A program made the translations under genes and the position numbers. Shown in pieces: positions 1 to 8,438 of a DNA stretch of 64,000 nt. Source of the stretch: Bacteroidota bacterium (GTDB taxonomy: Bacteria; Bacteroidota; Bacteroidia; Cytophagales; Cyclobacteriaceae); contig JAEWLI010000166.1 in the NCBI GenBank assembly GCA_023393375.1, positions 1 through 64,000 of the forward strand. The letters are read 5' to 3'. Within the stretch, counting starts at the first letter, position 1. Every line of letters starts with the position of its first letter. The notes beneath the pieces were generated by a model. That model saw only the letters and a list, made by a program, of their open reading frames with translations. It searched no databases and was not told where the DNA came from.

Positions 1-694
1 CCCTCGCATGGGTGACAAAGCATTTGAACAAGCAGCCGGGTTTTTAAGAATACATAAAGCTGATAATCCCTTGGATGAAAGTGCAGTACACCCCGAAAGT
101 TATGTGATCGTAGAACAAATGGCAAAAGATCTTGGCTGTTCGGTACGTGAGCTCATGAAGGATGAAAACAAAAGAAAGCAGATAGATCTGAAAAAATATG
201 TTAATGATAAAGTAGGATTGCCCACTTTACAGGATATTTTAATGGAGTTGGAAAAACCCGGACGCGACCCGCGGGATTCGTACGAGCTGTTTGCTTTTAA
301 TGAAGGTGTAAATAAGGTAGAAGATCTGAAAGTAGGCATGAAGTTGCCGGGAATAGTAACCAATATTACCAATTTTGGTGCTTTTGTCGATATAGGTGTT
401 CATCAGGATGGACTGGTGCACATCAGTCATATCTCAGATACATTTGTGAGCAATCCGGCAGAAAAACTTACTGTGCATCAGAAAGTTGAGGTGACCGTTT
501 TGGAAGTTGATGTAGCCCGCAAAAGAATATCCTTGTCTATGAAAGGTGATCCATTTGGGGAATCTCCAAAAAAGGAACAAAAAAAGAATAAAACCGAGAA
601 GCCAAAGCAAGCTCCTCAGAAAAAGAATAAGAAAGAGGAAGAAATGGATTTTAATGCTAAGTTGGCTATGTTAAAGAATAAATTCCGTCAATAA
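1..694 (+). CDS. tex: Tex-family RNA-binding transcription accessory protein, C-terminal part
   Basis: This is the 3' end of a gene that enters from the left edge; the reading frame is already open at base 2, so the ATG at base 8 is an internal methionine. The segment carries the helix-hairpin-helix end of the Tex core (KAFEQAAGFLRI near the edge), then an S1 RNA-binding domain at about visible residues 108-180 (GIVTNITNFGAFVDIG, then GLVHISHIS). A Lys-rich, disordered tail ends in a short helix. Tex proteins are cytoplasmic nucleic-acid-binding factors linked to transcription; the exact role is poorly defined. The lysine-rich tail after S1 is a common extension. Identification is confident; the start lies outside the window. 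Confidence 0.93.
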   Translation, partial: PRMGDKAFEQAAGFLRIHKADNPLDESAVHPESYVIVEQMAKDLGCSVRELMKDENKRKQIDLKKYVNDKVGLPTLQDILMELEKPGRDPRDSYELFAFNEGVNKVEDLKVGMKLPGIVTNITNFGAFVDIGVHQDGLVHISHISDTFVSNPAEKLTVHQKVEVTVLEVDVARKRISLSMKGDPFGESPKKEQKKNKTEKPKQAPQKKNKKEEEMDFNAKLAMLKNKFRQ

Positions 695-727
695 CCGAGA
701 AAATTGATAATACATTAAGATCAACAA

Positions 728-1195
728 TTATTTACCTGGTCTGCCAACCAGGTCTTTCCACTCTTTGTATCTTTTAGTGATCTGAGCATTCATCAGATCA
801 TAATTTTCCCAGGTATCTTTGACGTGATAGATTGATGGAAGGTTTTGACATACGGTCAATTCATAATCTTTCCTATACAAGCCACCACCATAATAGTAAT
901 AGGTAAACAGATTGCCTTCTTCATTAAACAACTCATATCCCAAATAACCATCCCATATTTCACTTAATATGGCACATGATAATTCTTTTCTTTTAAAACG
1001 GTATATTTCAGTTTCCGCTTCTTCTTCAAAATATTCAGAATACAAATTATTTTCAATTACCCACCCCAAATAAATTCCGATATGGATATACGCTTGTTCA
1101 ATAGGCAATGAATCAGGAAAATTGCCTAAAAAATGGTTTTTTGCGTTATCGTAAATAGTTTTTTCCAGCTTATTCTTCGTTTTGTTTCCTTCCAT
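728..1195 (-). CDS. hypothetical protein, 155 aa
   Basis: A soluble, acidic protein rich in aromatic residues, with no signal peptide or membrane segment. The segment QAYIHIGIYLGWVIENN resembles a small family of uncharacterised bacterial proteins often found near toxin-immunity or SMI1-like genes (DUF7832-like), but I am recalling this from sequence feel only. A run of four tyrosines followed by three glycines lies near the middle. It is convergent with tex, with only a 33-base gap, and about 220 bases from the next minus-strand gene, so it is probably a single-gene unit. The function is unknown. The ATG at 1195 is the only reasonable start. Confidence 0.75.
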   Translation of the reverse strand: MEGNKTKNKLEKTIYDNAKNHFLGNFPDSLPIEQAYIHIGIYLGWVIENNLYSEYFEEEAETEIYRFKRKELSCAILSEIWDGYLGYELFNEEGNLFTYYYYGGGLYRKDYELTVCQNLPSIYHVKDTWENYDLMNAQITKRYKEWKDLVGRPGK

Positions 1196-1416
1196 TACAT
1201 ATTGGTTTGTAGGTATTTTTTCACAACTTCAGCTGACATTCTAATCTCTTAAATATTTATATATTTGTCGGCTTAATGAAAAAAGCATTAAATCAGCATG
1301 TTGCCTCGAAATTCTTTCTCATTAAAATCATTTACAATATTCCGTTTTTTATAATAAAATCTTTCACTTGATATTCAAATAAATATTGTGTGTAAGAAAT
1401 TCTGAAAGAATCCAGT

Positions 1417-2706
1417 TTAAACTGATGGATGAAATAATAAGTAAGCTATAAAAATGGCTGCCAATATACCACATAAGTCGGCTATGAGACCGCAAGTAAC
1501 CGCATATCGAGTGTTTTTTATTCCAACAGATCCGAAATAAACAGCAATAACATAAAATGTTGTCTCCGTAGAGCCTTGAAAAATGGAGGATAACCTTCCT
1601 GTAAAAGAATCAGCTCCGTGGGTACTCATAGCCTCCACCATCATACCTCGGGCCCCACTGCCACTTAAGGGCTTCATAATAGCGGTGGGCAAAGCATCAA
1701 CAAAGTCTGCATTAATATGAATTGTCACAAAAACCCACTTTATTCCGGCTATCAATACATCCATAGCCCCTGATGCCCTGAATACACCAATAGCGACCAA
1801 AATAGCAATAAGGAAAGGAATAATCTGAACAGCAACTCCGAACCCTTCTTTTGCCCCATCGATAAATTCATTATATAGGTTTATCTTTCTCCGGACTCCC
1901 AATAAAATAAACCCAATAATGATTGAAAACAGAATAAAATTACCCAGGAAGCTGGAGATTACACTTACCTGTTGTTGGGGCAGCTGAGTGAAGTAAATGA
2001 TCAAACCTGCAATTACAGCAGTGATTGCACCTAAATATGCCAGTACCACTGGTTGTAGAAGATTAATTTTTTGATAGAGTGACACTACTATAAGTCCTGC
2101 CATACTGGAAAAATAAGTGGCCATTAAAATCGGCAGGAACACATCTGATGGGTTTACTGAACCAGCAGCAGCTCTTAACGCAAGCACAGATACAGGAATA
2201 ACTGTTAGCCCTGAGGTATTGAGCACTAAAAACATAATTTGGGCATTTGAAGCAGTTGTTTTATCCGGATTTAATTCTTGTAGCTCTTTCATCGCCTTTA
2301 GTCCGATTGGAGTGGCAGCATTGTCCAAACCAAGCATGTTTGCAGAAAAATTGAGCATCATAGAACCCCCAGCCGGATGATTTTTCGGCAATTCAGGAAA
2401 GAGTTTTTGAAAGAATGGCCCTACAATCCTGGACATTAGTTGAACAGCCCCGCCGGCTTCACCTATCCGCATGATGCCCAACCATAAGGTCATTACCCCA
2501 ATCAGGTAAATGGAAACTTCAACACCAGTTTTAGACATTTCGAAAGTTGAACTGACCAAAGCTTGAAAGACCTGACCGTCAGCAACGTCAAATGTCCACC
2601 CCAAAGCTTGTTCAAAAAATCCCCTAAAATAAAAACCAATTACCCTGAACAGTGCTACAATAAACCCAATTAAAAAAAAACTTGTCCAGATATAATTTAG
2701 CACCAT
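1417..2706 (-). CDS. SpmA/SpmB-type nucleoside-recognition (Gate) domain membrane protein
   Basis: A 429-residue polytopic inner-membrane protein with two Gate-type domains in tandem, equivalent to Bacillus SpmA and SpmB joined in one chain. The N-terminal half carries a conserved stretch at about residues 110-135 (NFSANMLGLDNAATPIGLKAM) and NTSGLTVIP near 165. The C-terminal half carries SGARGMMVEAM and FQGSTETTFYV, both typical of SpmB. In Bacillus the pair affects spore core dehydration; in non-sporulating Bacteroidota the fused form is common and its substrate is not established. It is a monocistronic gene, divergent from the lipoprotein gene at 2853. The family call is firm and the function open. 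Confidence 0.85.
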   Translation of the reverse strand: MVLNYIWTSFFLIGFIVALFRVIGFYFRGFFEQALGWTFDVADGQVFQALVSSTFEMSKTGVEVSIYLIGVMTLWLGIMRIGEAGGAVQLMSRIVGPFFQKLFPELPKNHPAGGSMMLNFSANMLGLDNAATPIGLKAMKELQELNPDKTTASNAQIMFLVLNTSGLTVIPVSVLALRAAAGSVNPSDVFLPILMATYFSSMAGLIVVSLYQKINLLQPVVLAYLGAITAVIAGLIIYFTQLPQQQVSVISSFLGNFILFSIIIGFILLGVRRKINLYNEFIDGAKEGFGVAVQIIPFLIAILVAIGVFRASGAMDVLIAGIKWVFVTIHINADFVDALPTAIMKPLSGSGARGMMVEAMSTHGADSFTGRLSSIFQGSTETTFYVIAVYFGSVGIKNTRYAVTCGLIADLCGILAAIFIAYLLFHPSV

Positions 2707-2852
2707 GTTTGCCTTATTATTGTAAATACAGAATAATTAAAAGCGAATCAAAAGATTTCTTTTTATTTTAGCAAAGATTTATTGAATTATTTCATATAAT
2801 ATTTAAAAGATCTCGAAACCCTGGTTTATAATTGGCAGACTGAAAAATACAG

Positions 2853-3392
2853 ATGAGAGGAATTGGAGTAGTTATATTATCCGCATTATGGATATTTGCT
2901 GCGTGTAGTGCAGAAGAAGAGCCATACAGATATTCAGAAAAGGAAGTATCCAGACTAATTTCGGGCGAATTTGGACGACATTGGCAACGTGTTAGGTTGG
3001 CAGTTGATGGACAGCAGGTTGAATTGAGTGGTTGCGAGAAATACCAGCATTATTATTTTCGACCACGTATTAATGATTCGACCAGAGTCTTTTTTGCCAG
3101 GTATGTCACAGGAGGAATGAATGATTGTTTTCCCAATGAGATGGATTTATTTGCTTCGGATACTGGCACTTGGTTTGTTTCAGCAAAACCAACATATATA
3201 AATTTTCCGGATACGCTTGTTTTGCAAAAACATGTAAGAAAAGACTCTTTAAAAGTGATCAAGGACCTTTCCTACTGGCAATTACAACTGGAAGAAGTAA
3301 TTGTTGATACCTTAATTAGTAATCGGGATACCACAATTGTTGAAAAGTTGGTTACAGAATGGTATGAAGCCACAAAAGAACCCATTTTTTGA
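2853..3392 (+). CDS. putative lipoprotein, 179 aa
   Basis: The N terminus is a short hydrophobic signal ending in a lipobox (WIFAAC, lipidated Cys18), so it is expected at the periplasmic or outer-membrane face. The mature part is soluble, with several aromatic residues and two further cysteines (in LSGCEKY and MNDCFPN) that could form a disulfide. The C-terminal third repeats DTL and DTT motifs around LEEVIVDTLISNRDTT. I recognise no domain. It stands alone between a divergent gene and the PorG-like gene 138 bases downstream. Confidence 0.75.
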   Translation: MRGIGVVILSALWIFAACSAEEEPYRYSEKEVSRLISGEFGRHWQRVRLAVDGQQVELSGCEKYQHYYFRPRINDSTRVFFARYVTGGMNDCFPNEMDLFASDTGTWFVSAKPTYINFPDTLVLQKHVRKDSLKVIKDLSYWQLQLEEVIVDTLISNRDTTIVEKLVTEWYEATKEPIF

Positions 3393-3530
3393 ATTGGATT
3401 TAAATTAAGTAAAATTGTGTATTACTCCTGATACATGTAATAATGCCCTATAATTTCATTTGTTTCTAAGAAGCTTTCTAAGAATTTTTGTAAGATCAGC
3501 AATTTTGTTATTATCGATAAGCAAAAATTC

Positions 3531-4619
3531 ATGAAATTTATAAGAAGCAATTTTCTTCTGGTCTTTATTATTACAATAGGGTTTTTATTGGTGTTAGGTT
3601 GTCATGAAGCGGAGGGTCAGATCCGACGTAAAAATACTGCAAAGAATAAGAGAATTGCTAATTATAAAGGTGGGGCAGTAAATTTTAAAAATGAATATAA
3701 ATATTGGTCAGTAGGTTTCAATATAAATTCTACTAATTATTTTGGAGATATCACACCTACCGACAAACTTACCAGTTTAGATATCAATTCCACCCGATTG
3801 GGTTTAGGTACATCATTAAATTATCGATTGACACCCTATTTGTCGCTAGGTTCATCTTTGACTTGGAACAGGCTTTATGGTGATGATTATCAATCAGCAG
3901 ATCCAAAGGACGAATCTAGTGGTGTGTATCGATATAACCGGAACTTGCATTTTAGAAATGATATTATGGAATTCGCAGCTTTTGGTGTGGTTGATTTACT
4001 TGATAACAGAGGTTCTTATTTCATCCGGGCTGTTTTAGTACCATACGTATTTGGTGGGGTTGCTGTATTTTATCATAATCCCAAAGCAATAGCACCAACC
4101 ACAGATATACATGGGGCACCACTTGCTGAAGGGGGTAAATGGGTTCCCCTTCGTCCTTTGGGAACAGAAGGTCAGCATCACCCGGATTATGATGTGAAAG
4201 CCTATAGCCCTTTCCAATTAGCCCTTCCTTTTGGTCTAGGAGTTAGATACAGGTTAAACAATTATTTTGATTTGGAATTGGAGTTTGGTTATAGATTTTT
4301 ATTTACCGATTATATTGATGATGTCAGTGGAAATTATGTAGATCCAGGTGCACTTGATAGTGAACTTGCCAGAGCTATGTCCTTTCGATCGTTGGAACCA
4401 GTCGCAGCAGTATCTGGTAAAGAGCGGCAGGTAAGTCAGGATCATTATCAATATCAATCCCGGTATGATAGCAGAAATTATCATGTATTAAGAGGGTACG
4501 GCCATGATGGAACCGTCAATTCCCGTGGAAATGCCAATGACAATGATCATTATGTTGTTACAAGCTTAAAAATAAAGTACATACTTCATGCAAAAGTCAG
4601 AAAAGTTAAATTCAGATAA
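3531..4619 (+). CDS. outer-membrane beta-barrel protein, DUF6089/PorG-like
   Basis: A 362-residue protein with an N-terminal hydrophobic export signal (residues 8-24; an LVLGC stretch could also act as a lipobox). Many alternating aromatic strands follow, such as YKYWSVGFNINSTNYFGD, LDINSTRLGLGTSLNYRL and FDLELEFGYRFLFTDYIDDV. The FGDI(T)P start and the GYRFLFTDYIDDVSG motif are typical of the DUF6089 barrel family, which from memory includes PorG of the type IX secretion system. The mature barrel contains a long loop around residues 180-230. The next gene starts inside its last 32 bases, so the two are probably translationally coupled. A PorG role is inferred, not shown. Confidence 0.75.
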   Translation: MKFIRSNFLLVFIITIGFLLVLGCHEAEGQIRRKNTAKNKRIANYKGGAVNFKNEYKYWSVGFNINSTNYFGDITPTDKLTSLDINSTRLGLGTSLNYRLTPYLSLGSSLTWNRLYGDDYQSADPKDESSGVYRYNRNLHFRNDIMEFAAFGVVDLLDNRGSYFIRAVLVPYVFGGVAVFYHNPKAIAPTTDIHGAPLAEGGKWVPLRPLGTEGQHHPDYDVKAYSPFQLALPFGLGVRYRLNNYFDLELEFGYRFLFTDYIDDVSGNYVDPGALDSELARAMSFRSLEPVAAVSGKERQVSQDHYQYQSRYDSRNYHVLRGYGHDGTVNSRGNANDNDHYVVTSLKIKYILHAKVRKVKFR

Positions 4620-5832
4620 ATATGATTGGAGGTTAAGTATTATTTTCATCATTTTTTTATTTACATCTGTTCCTTCCCGTAGTGAAAAAGCAAACTATAT
4701 CATATCAGAAGCTTTTACATCGCCTTTTACACTTGAGTCTGGAAATTATGTGGTTGCTGGTGTTTTTCAGTATTTCGAAAATGCCGTTAGATATTCTGAC
4801 TATTTGTATTCAAAAGGGTTTGAAACAAAGTACGGCTACTATGCTGCCAAGGGTTATTATTATGTTTATCTAAAAAATTATCCTTCTTTTGACATTGCTC
4901 GTGAAGCTTGTCTTAAATTAAGAAAGAACAAAGAGTTTCGGGAGGCATGGATATTTTCCATTATCGATCAGTATAATTATCAGGAAAATAATTTGTCAGC
5001 TAAAAGGCCTCAGTCGTCTGGTGGTACTTTAGAAAATTCCTATGCGCCACAGGATAAGCCGAATCAACGGGAAGTAGCTCCTGTTGTATTTACTGAACCT
5101 CAATCAAAGTCTGAGGGAAAAAAGGCCAAATACTACTTTTATTTCAATTCTTTCGACGCCCGTAACCATGCTCCAATTGATGCAAAAATAGAAATAATTG
5201 ATCCTGAAAAGTTACAGCAAATTGCAACACTTGATGCCAATATGACGAATGAACTAGAAGTGACTGCTGCTGATAATTATTCATTGATGCTGATTAGTCA
5301 AAAATTTGGTTATAGAAAGGTGGAACATGTGGTTGACCTGAACAATATAGTTGGTTCGAGTCCTGATATTACCCGAAAAGGGGATACCGTTTATGTTGAT
5401 TTTGAACTGGCTCGTCTAAAGGCAGGTGATGTGGCAACTATGTATAATGTTTATTTTTATAATAATTCCGCAGTTATGAAACCGGAATCAAAATATGAAG
5501 TCAATCAATTATTAGCCATGCTTCAGGAAAATGAAAATTATAAAATCATGCTCCATGGACACACCAATGGCAACAGTTTCGGACCAATTATTAAATTGAA
5601 AGACGATGCTAACTTTTTTGCATTGTCCAAAGACAATAAGGAAAGTAAAGGAAGTGCAAAAGAACTTTCAAAAGAGCGTGCTCATACTATTTATAGATAT
5701 CTTTTGTCTCAGGGGATCACCAAAGACAGGATGAAGGCAGTTGGTTGGGGAGGGAAACATATGCTTTATGGTGCTACCGACCCAAATGCCCGCCTGAATG
5801 TGCGTGTAGAAGTGGAGATCCTGGCAGATTAA
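4588..5832 (+). CDS. SPOR-like and OmpA-family peptidoglycan-binding protein
   Basis: A 414-residue exported protein. A hydrophobic signal spans about residues 16-31. A SPOR-like repeat region spans about 45-125 (YVVAGVFQYFENAVRYSDYLYSKG, then YYVYLKNYPSFDIAREACL). A Pro/Ser-rich linker and a beta-sandwich-like middle part precede an OmpA C-terminal domain at about 295-412 (MLHGHTNGN, then SKERAHTIYRYLLSQGI, with VGWGGK and NARLNVRVEVEI at the end). OmpA domains bind peptidoglycan and SPOR domains bind denuded glycan, so the protein would anchor an envelope complex to the wall. It starts 32 bases before the barrel gene ends, pointing to a two-gene unit. No alternative ATG lies near the signal peptide. 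Confidence 0.8.
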   Translation: MQKSEKLNSDKYDWRLSIIFIIFLFTSVPSRSEKANYIISEAFTSPFTLESGNYVVAGVFQYFENAVRYSDYLYSKGFETKYGYYAAKGYYYVYLKNYPSFDIAREACLKLRKNKEFREAWIFSIIDQYNYQENNLSAKRPQSSGGTLENSYAPQDKPNQREVAPVVFTEPQSKSEGKKAKYYFYFNSFDARNHAPIDAKIEIIDPEKLQQIATLDANMTNELEVTAADNYSLMLISQKFGYRKVEHVVDLNNIVGSSPDITRKGDTVYVDFELARLKAGDVATMYNVYFYNNSAVMKPESKYEVNQLLAMLQENENYKIMLHGHTNGNSFGPIIKLKDDANFFALSKDNKESKGSAKELSKERAHTIYRYLLSQGITKDRMKAVGWGGKHMLYGATDPNARLNVRVEVEILAD

Positions 5833-5927
5833 TCACTTGTATTTTCCAAAACCATCAAAACAAATTTTCTAATTTCCTGTTATTTGATGCGTAAGTATAT
5901 TGTTATTTATCATAACGCATTGAAAAC

Positions 5928-6107
5928 ATGGATATGTTAGAATTGATCGCAGGATTTCTACTGGTTTTAAGTATTGGATTATCAGCTATTTCATTTATTT
6001 TTTGGGTCTTATTTATAAAAGATGCTCCCAAACTTGAAGATTTGAAACAAAGAGCTTTACTGTCTCCTCAAATCCAGAACAAGTATACCTTCCCAAATGA
6101 TTTTTAA
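5928..6107 (+). CDS. small single-span membrane protein, 59 aa
   Basis: A short reading frame that a length cut-off would miss. It starts MDMLELIAGFLLVL and has one clear hydrophobic helix at residues 5-30, followed by a charged tail (KDAPKLEDLKQRA, ending NKYTFPNDF). The helix and polar tail, and a run of about 60 stop-free codons beginning with ATG, favour a real gene. It lies 95 bases after the OmpA-family gene on the same strand. An inverted repeat (ATGCGT at 5887-5892, ACGCAT at 5915-5920) sits just before its start. Function unknown; it could be an accessory subunit of a membrane complex. Confidence 0.55.
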   Translation: MDMLELIAGFLLVLSIGLSAISFIFWVLFIKDAPKLEDLKQRALLSPQIQNKYTFPNDF

Positions 6108-6484
6108 GTTTCAAATAAAAAAAGACATTAAAATATCTTTAATTAACATTGACATTTGTTGCTTGCAAGAAAGATAAATGTTCAAATGAGTTAAAGCTAA
6201 ATTGTCGAATCAAACCAAGGTTTGCTTACTATCGTATTTAATAATAATCAAAAGCTATTAGCAGTACCCAGACCCTGAATGCTAAAAATTTTGTAAAAAA
6301 AAGAATCAATTAATGAAATGCAATCATCCTCATGCGGGATGATGTTTTGGAAAATATTATGTGATAGATATTGAAAATTAACTTAAATTTGTTCAACTTG
6401 TTTTTCAAAATAACCGATATTTGAAGTATTAGCAGAAAAATTATCTTTAGACTTGGCAAAAAGAAAACAACCTTACTATAACTT
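6108..6484. other. intergenic region upstream of the NtrC-type regulator
   Basis: 377 bases without a supported gene. It holds an inverted repeat CAAACC-AA-GGTTTG at 6211-6224 that could be an operator, and a hairpin at 6323-6343. The promoter of the regulator gene must lie here, but I cannot place it with confidence. A minus-strand open frame covering the right part runs antisense into the regulator gene and looks like a shadow. Confidence 0.5.
6323..6343. terminator. hairpin, possible terminator or leader structure
   Basis: ATCATCC (6323-6329) pairs perfectly with GGATGAT (6337-6343) around a 7-base loop, followed on the plus strand by GTTTTGG. The T run is short, so termination is uncertain. 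It lies about 140 bases before the regulator start. Confidence 0.35.
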
Positions 6485-7837
6485 ATGAAGAAAATCCTGG
6501 TGGTTGATGACGACCCTAATATATGCATTTTACTAAAAAAATTCCTAAGTAAGGAGGGATACTCAGCACTGACCGCCAATGATGGTACTGAAGCATTAAA
6601 GATATTAGAAAAAGAAAAAGTTGATCTTATTCTATGTGATTTTAGATTGCCTGATGATGATGGCATTGAATTACTTAAAAAATTTAAAGATCTAAGCCCA
6701 TCCACTCATGTCATCATTATTACTGGTTATTCTCATGTGAAGATTGCTGTTCAGGCAATAAAACTTGGTGCCTATGATTATGTGACCAAACCGTTATATC
6801 CTGAAGAAATATTAAATACAATTAAAAATGCATTAAAGTGTAAGGAACCTCAGCAACAATCTAATTCTGAACACAAGTCGATGTATATATCATTTAAAGA
6901 CAGTAAATTAAGTGATTTATACGACCAGATACATTTAGTGGCTCCGACTGATATGACAGTTTTGATTCAGGGAGAAACGGGAACAGGAAAAGAATATGTA
7001 GCCAATACCATTCATAACAAAAGTAAACGAAAAGAATTCCCATTTGTAGCAGTAGATTGTGGTGCCTTGCCAAGGGAACTAGCGGGAAGTGAACTATTTG
7101 GTCATGAAAAGGGAGCATTTACCGGAGCAGTAAATACTAAGAAAGGAAGTTTTCAGGTAGCAAACAATGGTACTTTGTTTTTGGATGAAATCGGGAATTT
7201 GCCCTACGAAATTCAAGTAATGATGTTAAGAGTAATCCAGGAAAGGAAATTCCGCAGGATTGGAAGTATCAAAGACATAGATGTTGATGTAAGGATCATC
7301 GTAGCTACTAATGAAGATCTGAAAAAAGCAGTAGAAGAAGGCAGATTTCGTGAAGACCTTTATCACAGGTTGAACGAGTTCAATATTTATATTCCCCCAT
7401 TAAGGGAACGAAGAGAAGATTTGGTTGCTTTCATTGATCATTTCATCAGGATTGCCAATGATGAACTTCATAAAAACATAAAAGGTGTATCTGATGAGGT
7501 AAAAGGTGTATTATTGAACCATCCTTGGCATGGCAATCTGAGAGAACTGAAAAATGTCATGAAAAGATCCGTTTTACTTACTAAATCTGACTTAATCAAT
7601 ACTGATTGTTTGCCGAAAGAATTTCTTAATTTTCACCGTAACGAGGAAGTATTGACATTACAAGAGCCTGCTCATGATTTAAAGTCGGTTTCCGAACAGG
7701 CTGAAAGGGAAATCATTATCCGGGCACTTGAACAAACCAATCACAACAAATCTAAAACCGCGAACCTACTAAACATTGATAGAAAAACTTTATATAATAA
7801 AATAAAGAGTTATAATATCAAGTTGGACAAAGGATAG
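6485..7837 (+). CDS. sigma-54-dependent response regulator, NtrC family
   Basis: A 450-residue three-domain regulator. The receiver domain (1-115) has the acidic pocket at D8-D10, phospho-acceptor Asp52 (LILCDFRLP) and Lys102. The AAA+ domain (about 140-370) has Walker A GETGTGKE at 163-170, the sigma-54-contacting GAFTGA loop at 210-215, and Walker B GTLFLDEI. A Fis-type helix-turn-helix ends the protein (KSKTANLLNIDRKTLYNKI). It would activate sigma-54 promoters on phosphorylation. No histidine kinase gene is adjacent, so it is an orphan in this window. A perfect -24-like box lies just downstream, before the next small gene. Start at the only suitable ATG. Confidence 0.95.
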   Translation: MKKILVVDDDPNICILLKKFLSKEGYSALTANDGTEALKILEKEKVDLILCDFRLPDDDGIELLKKFKDLSPSTHVIIITGYSHVKIAVQAIKLGAYDYVTKPLYPEEILNTIKNALKCKEPQQQSNSEHKSMYISFKDSKLSDLYDQIHLVAPTDMTVLIQGETGTGKEYVANTIHNKSKRKEFPFVAVDCGALPRELAGSELFGHEKGAFTGAVNTKKGSFQVANNGTLFLDEIGNLPYEIQVMMLRVIQERKFRRIGSIKDIDVDVRIIVATNEDLKKAVEEGRFREDLYHRLNEFNIYIPPLRERREDLVAFIDHFIRIANDELHKNIKGVSDEVKGVLLNHPWHGNLRELKNVMKRSVLLTKSDLINTDCLPKEFLNFHRNEEVLTLQEPAHDLKSVSEQAEREIIIRALEQTNHNKSKTANLLNIDRKTLYNKIKSYNIKLDKG

Positions 7838-7963
7838 GTAATACATCCACTGTTTCGTCATAATTCCACAGTAGGGAAAATTCTCTACATCAAATGCCTA
7901 TTTAGCTTTGAATAGGTAGGTGAAAAACCTGCCATAACCAAGTTAAAATTTATAAATCAAGTC

Positions 7964-7978
7964 TGGCACGTTATTTTC
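7964..7978 (+). promoter_or_regulatory. sigma-54-like promoter element
   Basis: TGGCACG-TTAT-TTTC matches the -24 part of the sigma-54 consensus exactly, with the right spacing to a -12 box, but the -12 box reads TTTC rather than TTGC. The start site would fall about 2 bases before the ATG at 7992, which would give an almost leaderless transcript. It is suggestive because a sigma-54 activator gene is directly upstream. Confidence 0.3.
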
Positions 7979-7991
7979 ACTACGCTAGACA

Positions 7992-8186
7992 ATGGATAAT
8001 AAAAAGGACATATGGCTATTTCTCGGCGTTATTTTGGCTGTCATCATAGTAGCGTTTATTCAACCTGGCTTTACACCAGTAAAAACCAGTGCTCCTGTTC
8101 TCTACCATCAAGAAGCACAATCAACAGAAATACAGAATGCTTCAAAAAATATTCAGGTGGTTTTCGAGCCAACTAATCTTAAGTAA
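7992..8186 (+). CDS. small membrane-anchored protein, 64 aa
   Basis: It begins MDNKKDIWLFLG and has one transmembrane helix at about residues 7-24 (LFLGVILAVIIVAFI), followed by a polar tail ending in VVFEPTNLK. No family is recognised. It sits 154 bases after the NtrC-type regulator on the same strand, behind a sigma-54-like element and two overlapping hairpin arms (AATAGG pairing with CCTATT, GGTAGGT with ACCTGCC) between 7897 and 7933. The helix and the ATG make it a plausible gene. Function unknown. Confidence 0.5.
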   Translation: MDNKKDIWLFLGVILAVIIVAFIQPGFTPVKTSAPVLYHQEAQSTEIQNASKNIQVVFEPTNLK

Positions 8187-8312
8187 TAACTCCTGCCTCG
8201 AAATTATATATTAGATAATTATAAAATTCACAATAATATTTTATTTATTAAGAGACTTACCAATTTAATAAAAGCTCCCATAAAAAAATACAGTAAAAAA
8301 ATTAAAATTCTT

Positions 8313-8343
8313 TTTGATAATTCTAAAAAAAGCCTCACCTTTG
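8313..8343 (+). promoter_or_regulatory. candidate promoter of the ilv operon
   Basis: TTTG at 8313-8316 and CACCTTTG at 8336-8343 are 19 bases apart. This fits the Bacteroidota -33 TTTG and -7 TAnnTTTG boxes with one mismatch in the -7 box. Transcription would start near 8350, about 23 bases before the leader-peptide ATG. Confidence 0.4.
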
Positions 8344-8372
8344 AACATTCAAAATTGAAATTAAGAAATATA

Positions 8373-8438
8373 ATGAATAATATTCTTTCTCTACTAGTGG
8401 TTGTGGCTGTCGTGGTCGTCATTTCGAACCCCGGATGA
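8373..8438 (+). CDS. ilv operon leader peptide, 21 aa
   Basis: A 22-codon reading frame with 7 Val, 3 Leu and 2 Ile codons in 21, including the run LLVVVAVVVVI (codons 7-17). It ends with TGA at 8436-8438. Such a run of the very amino acids made by the downstream enzymes is the mark of an attenuation leader peptide. Its stop codon overlaps the 5' arm of the antiterminator. A ribosome waiting for Val or Leu tRNA would sit over segment 1 (8385-8391); a ribosome that reaches the stop codon would cover segment 2 (8436-8444). The product itself probably has no function apart from being translated. Confidence 0.85.
   Translation: MNNILSLLVVVAVVVVISNPG

Noticed and set aside
6310..6705. A 131-codon minus-strand frame crossing the regulator start
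   Set aside because: It is antisense to the receiver domain and has Ser/Phe-rich shadow composition; not a gene.
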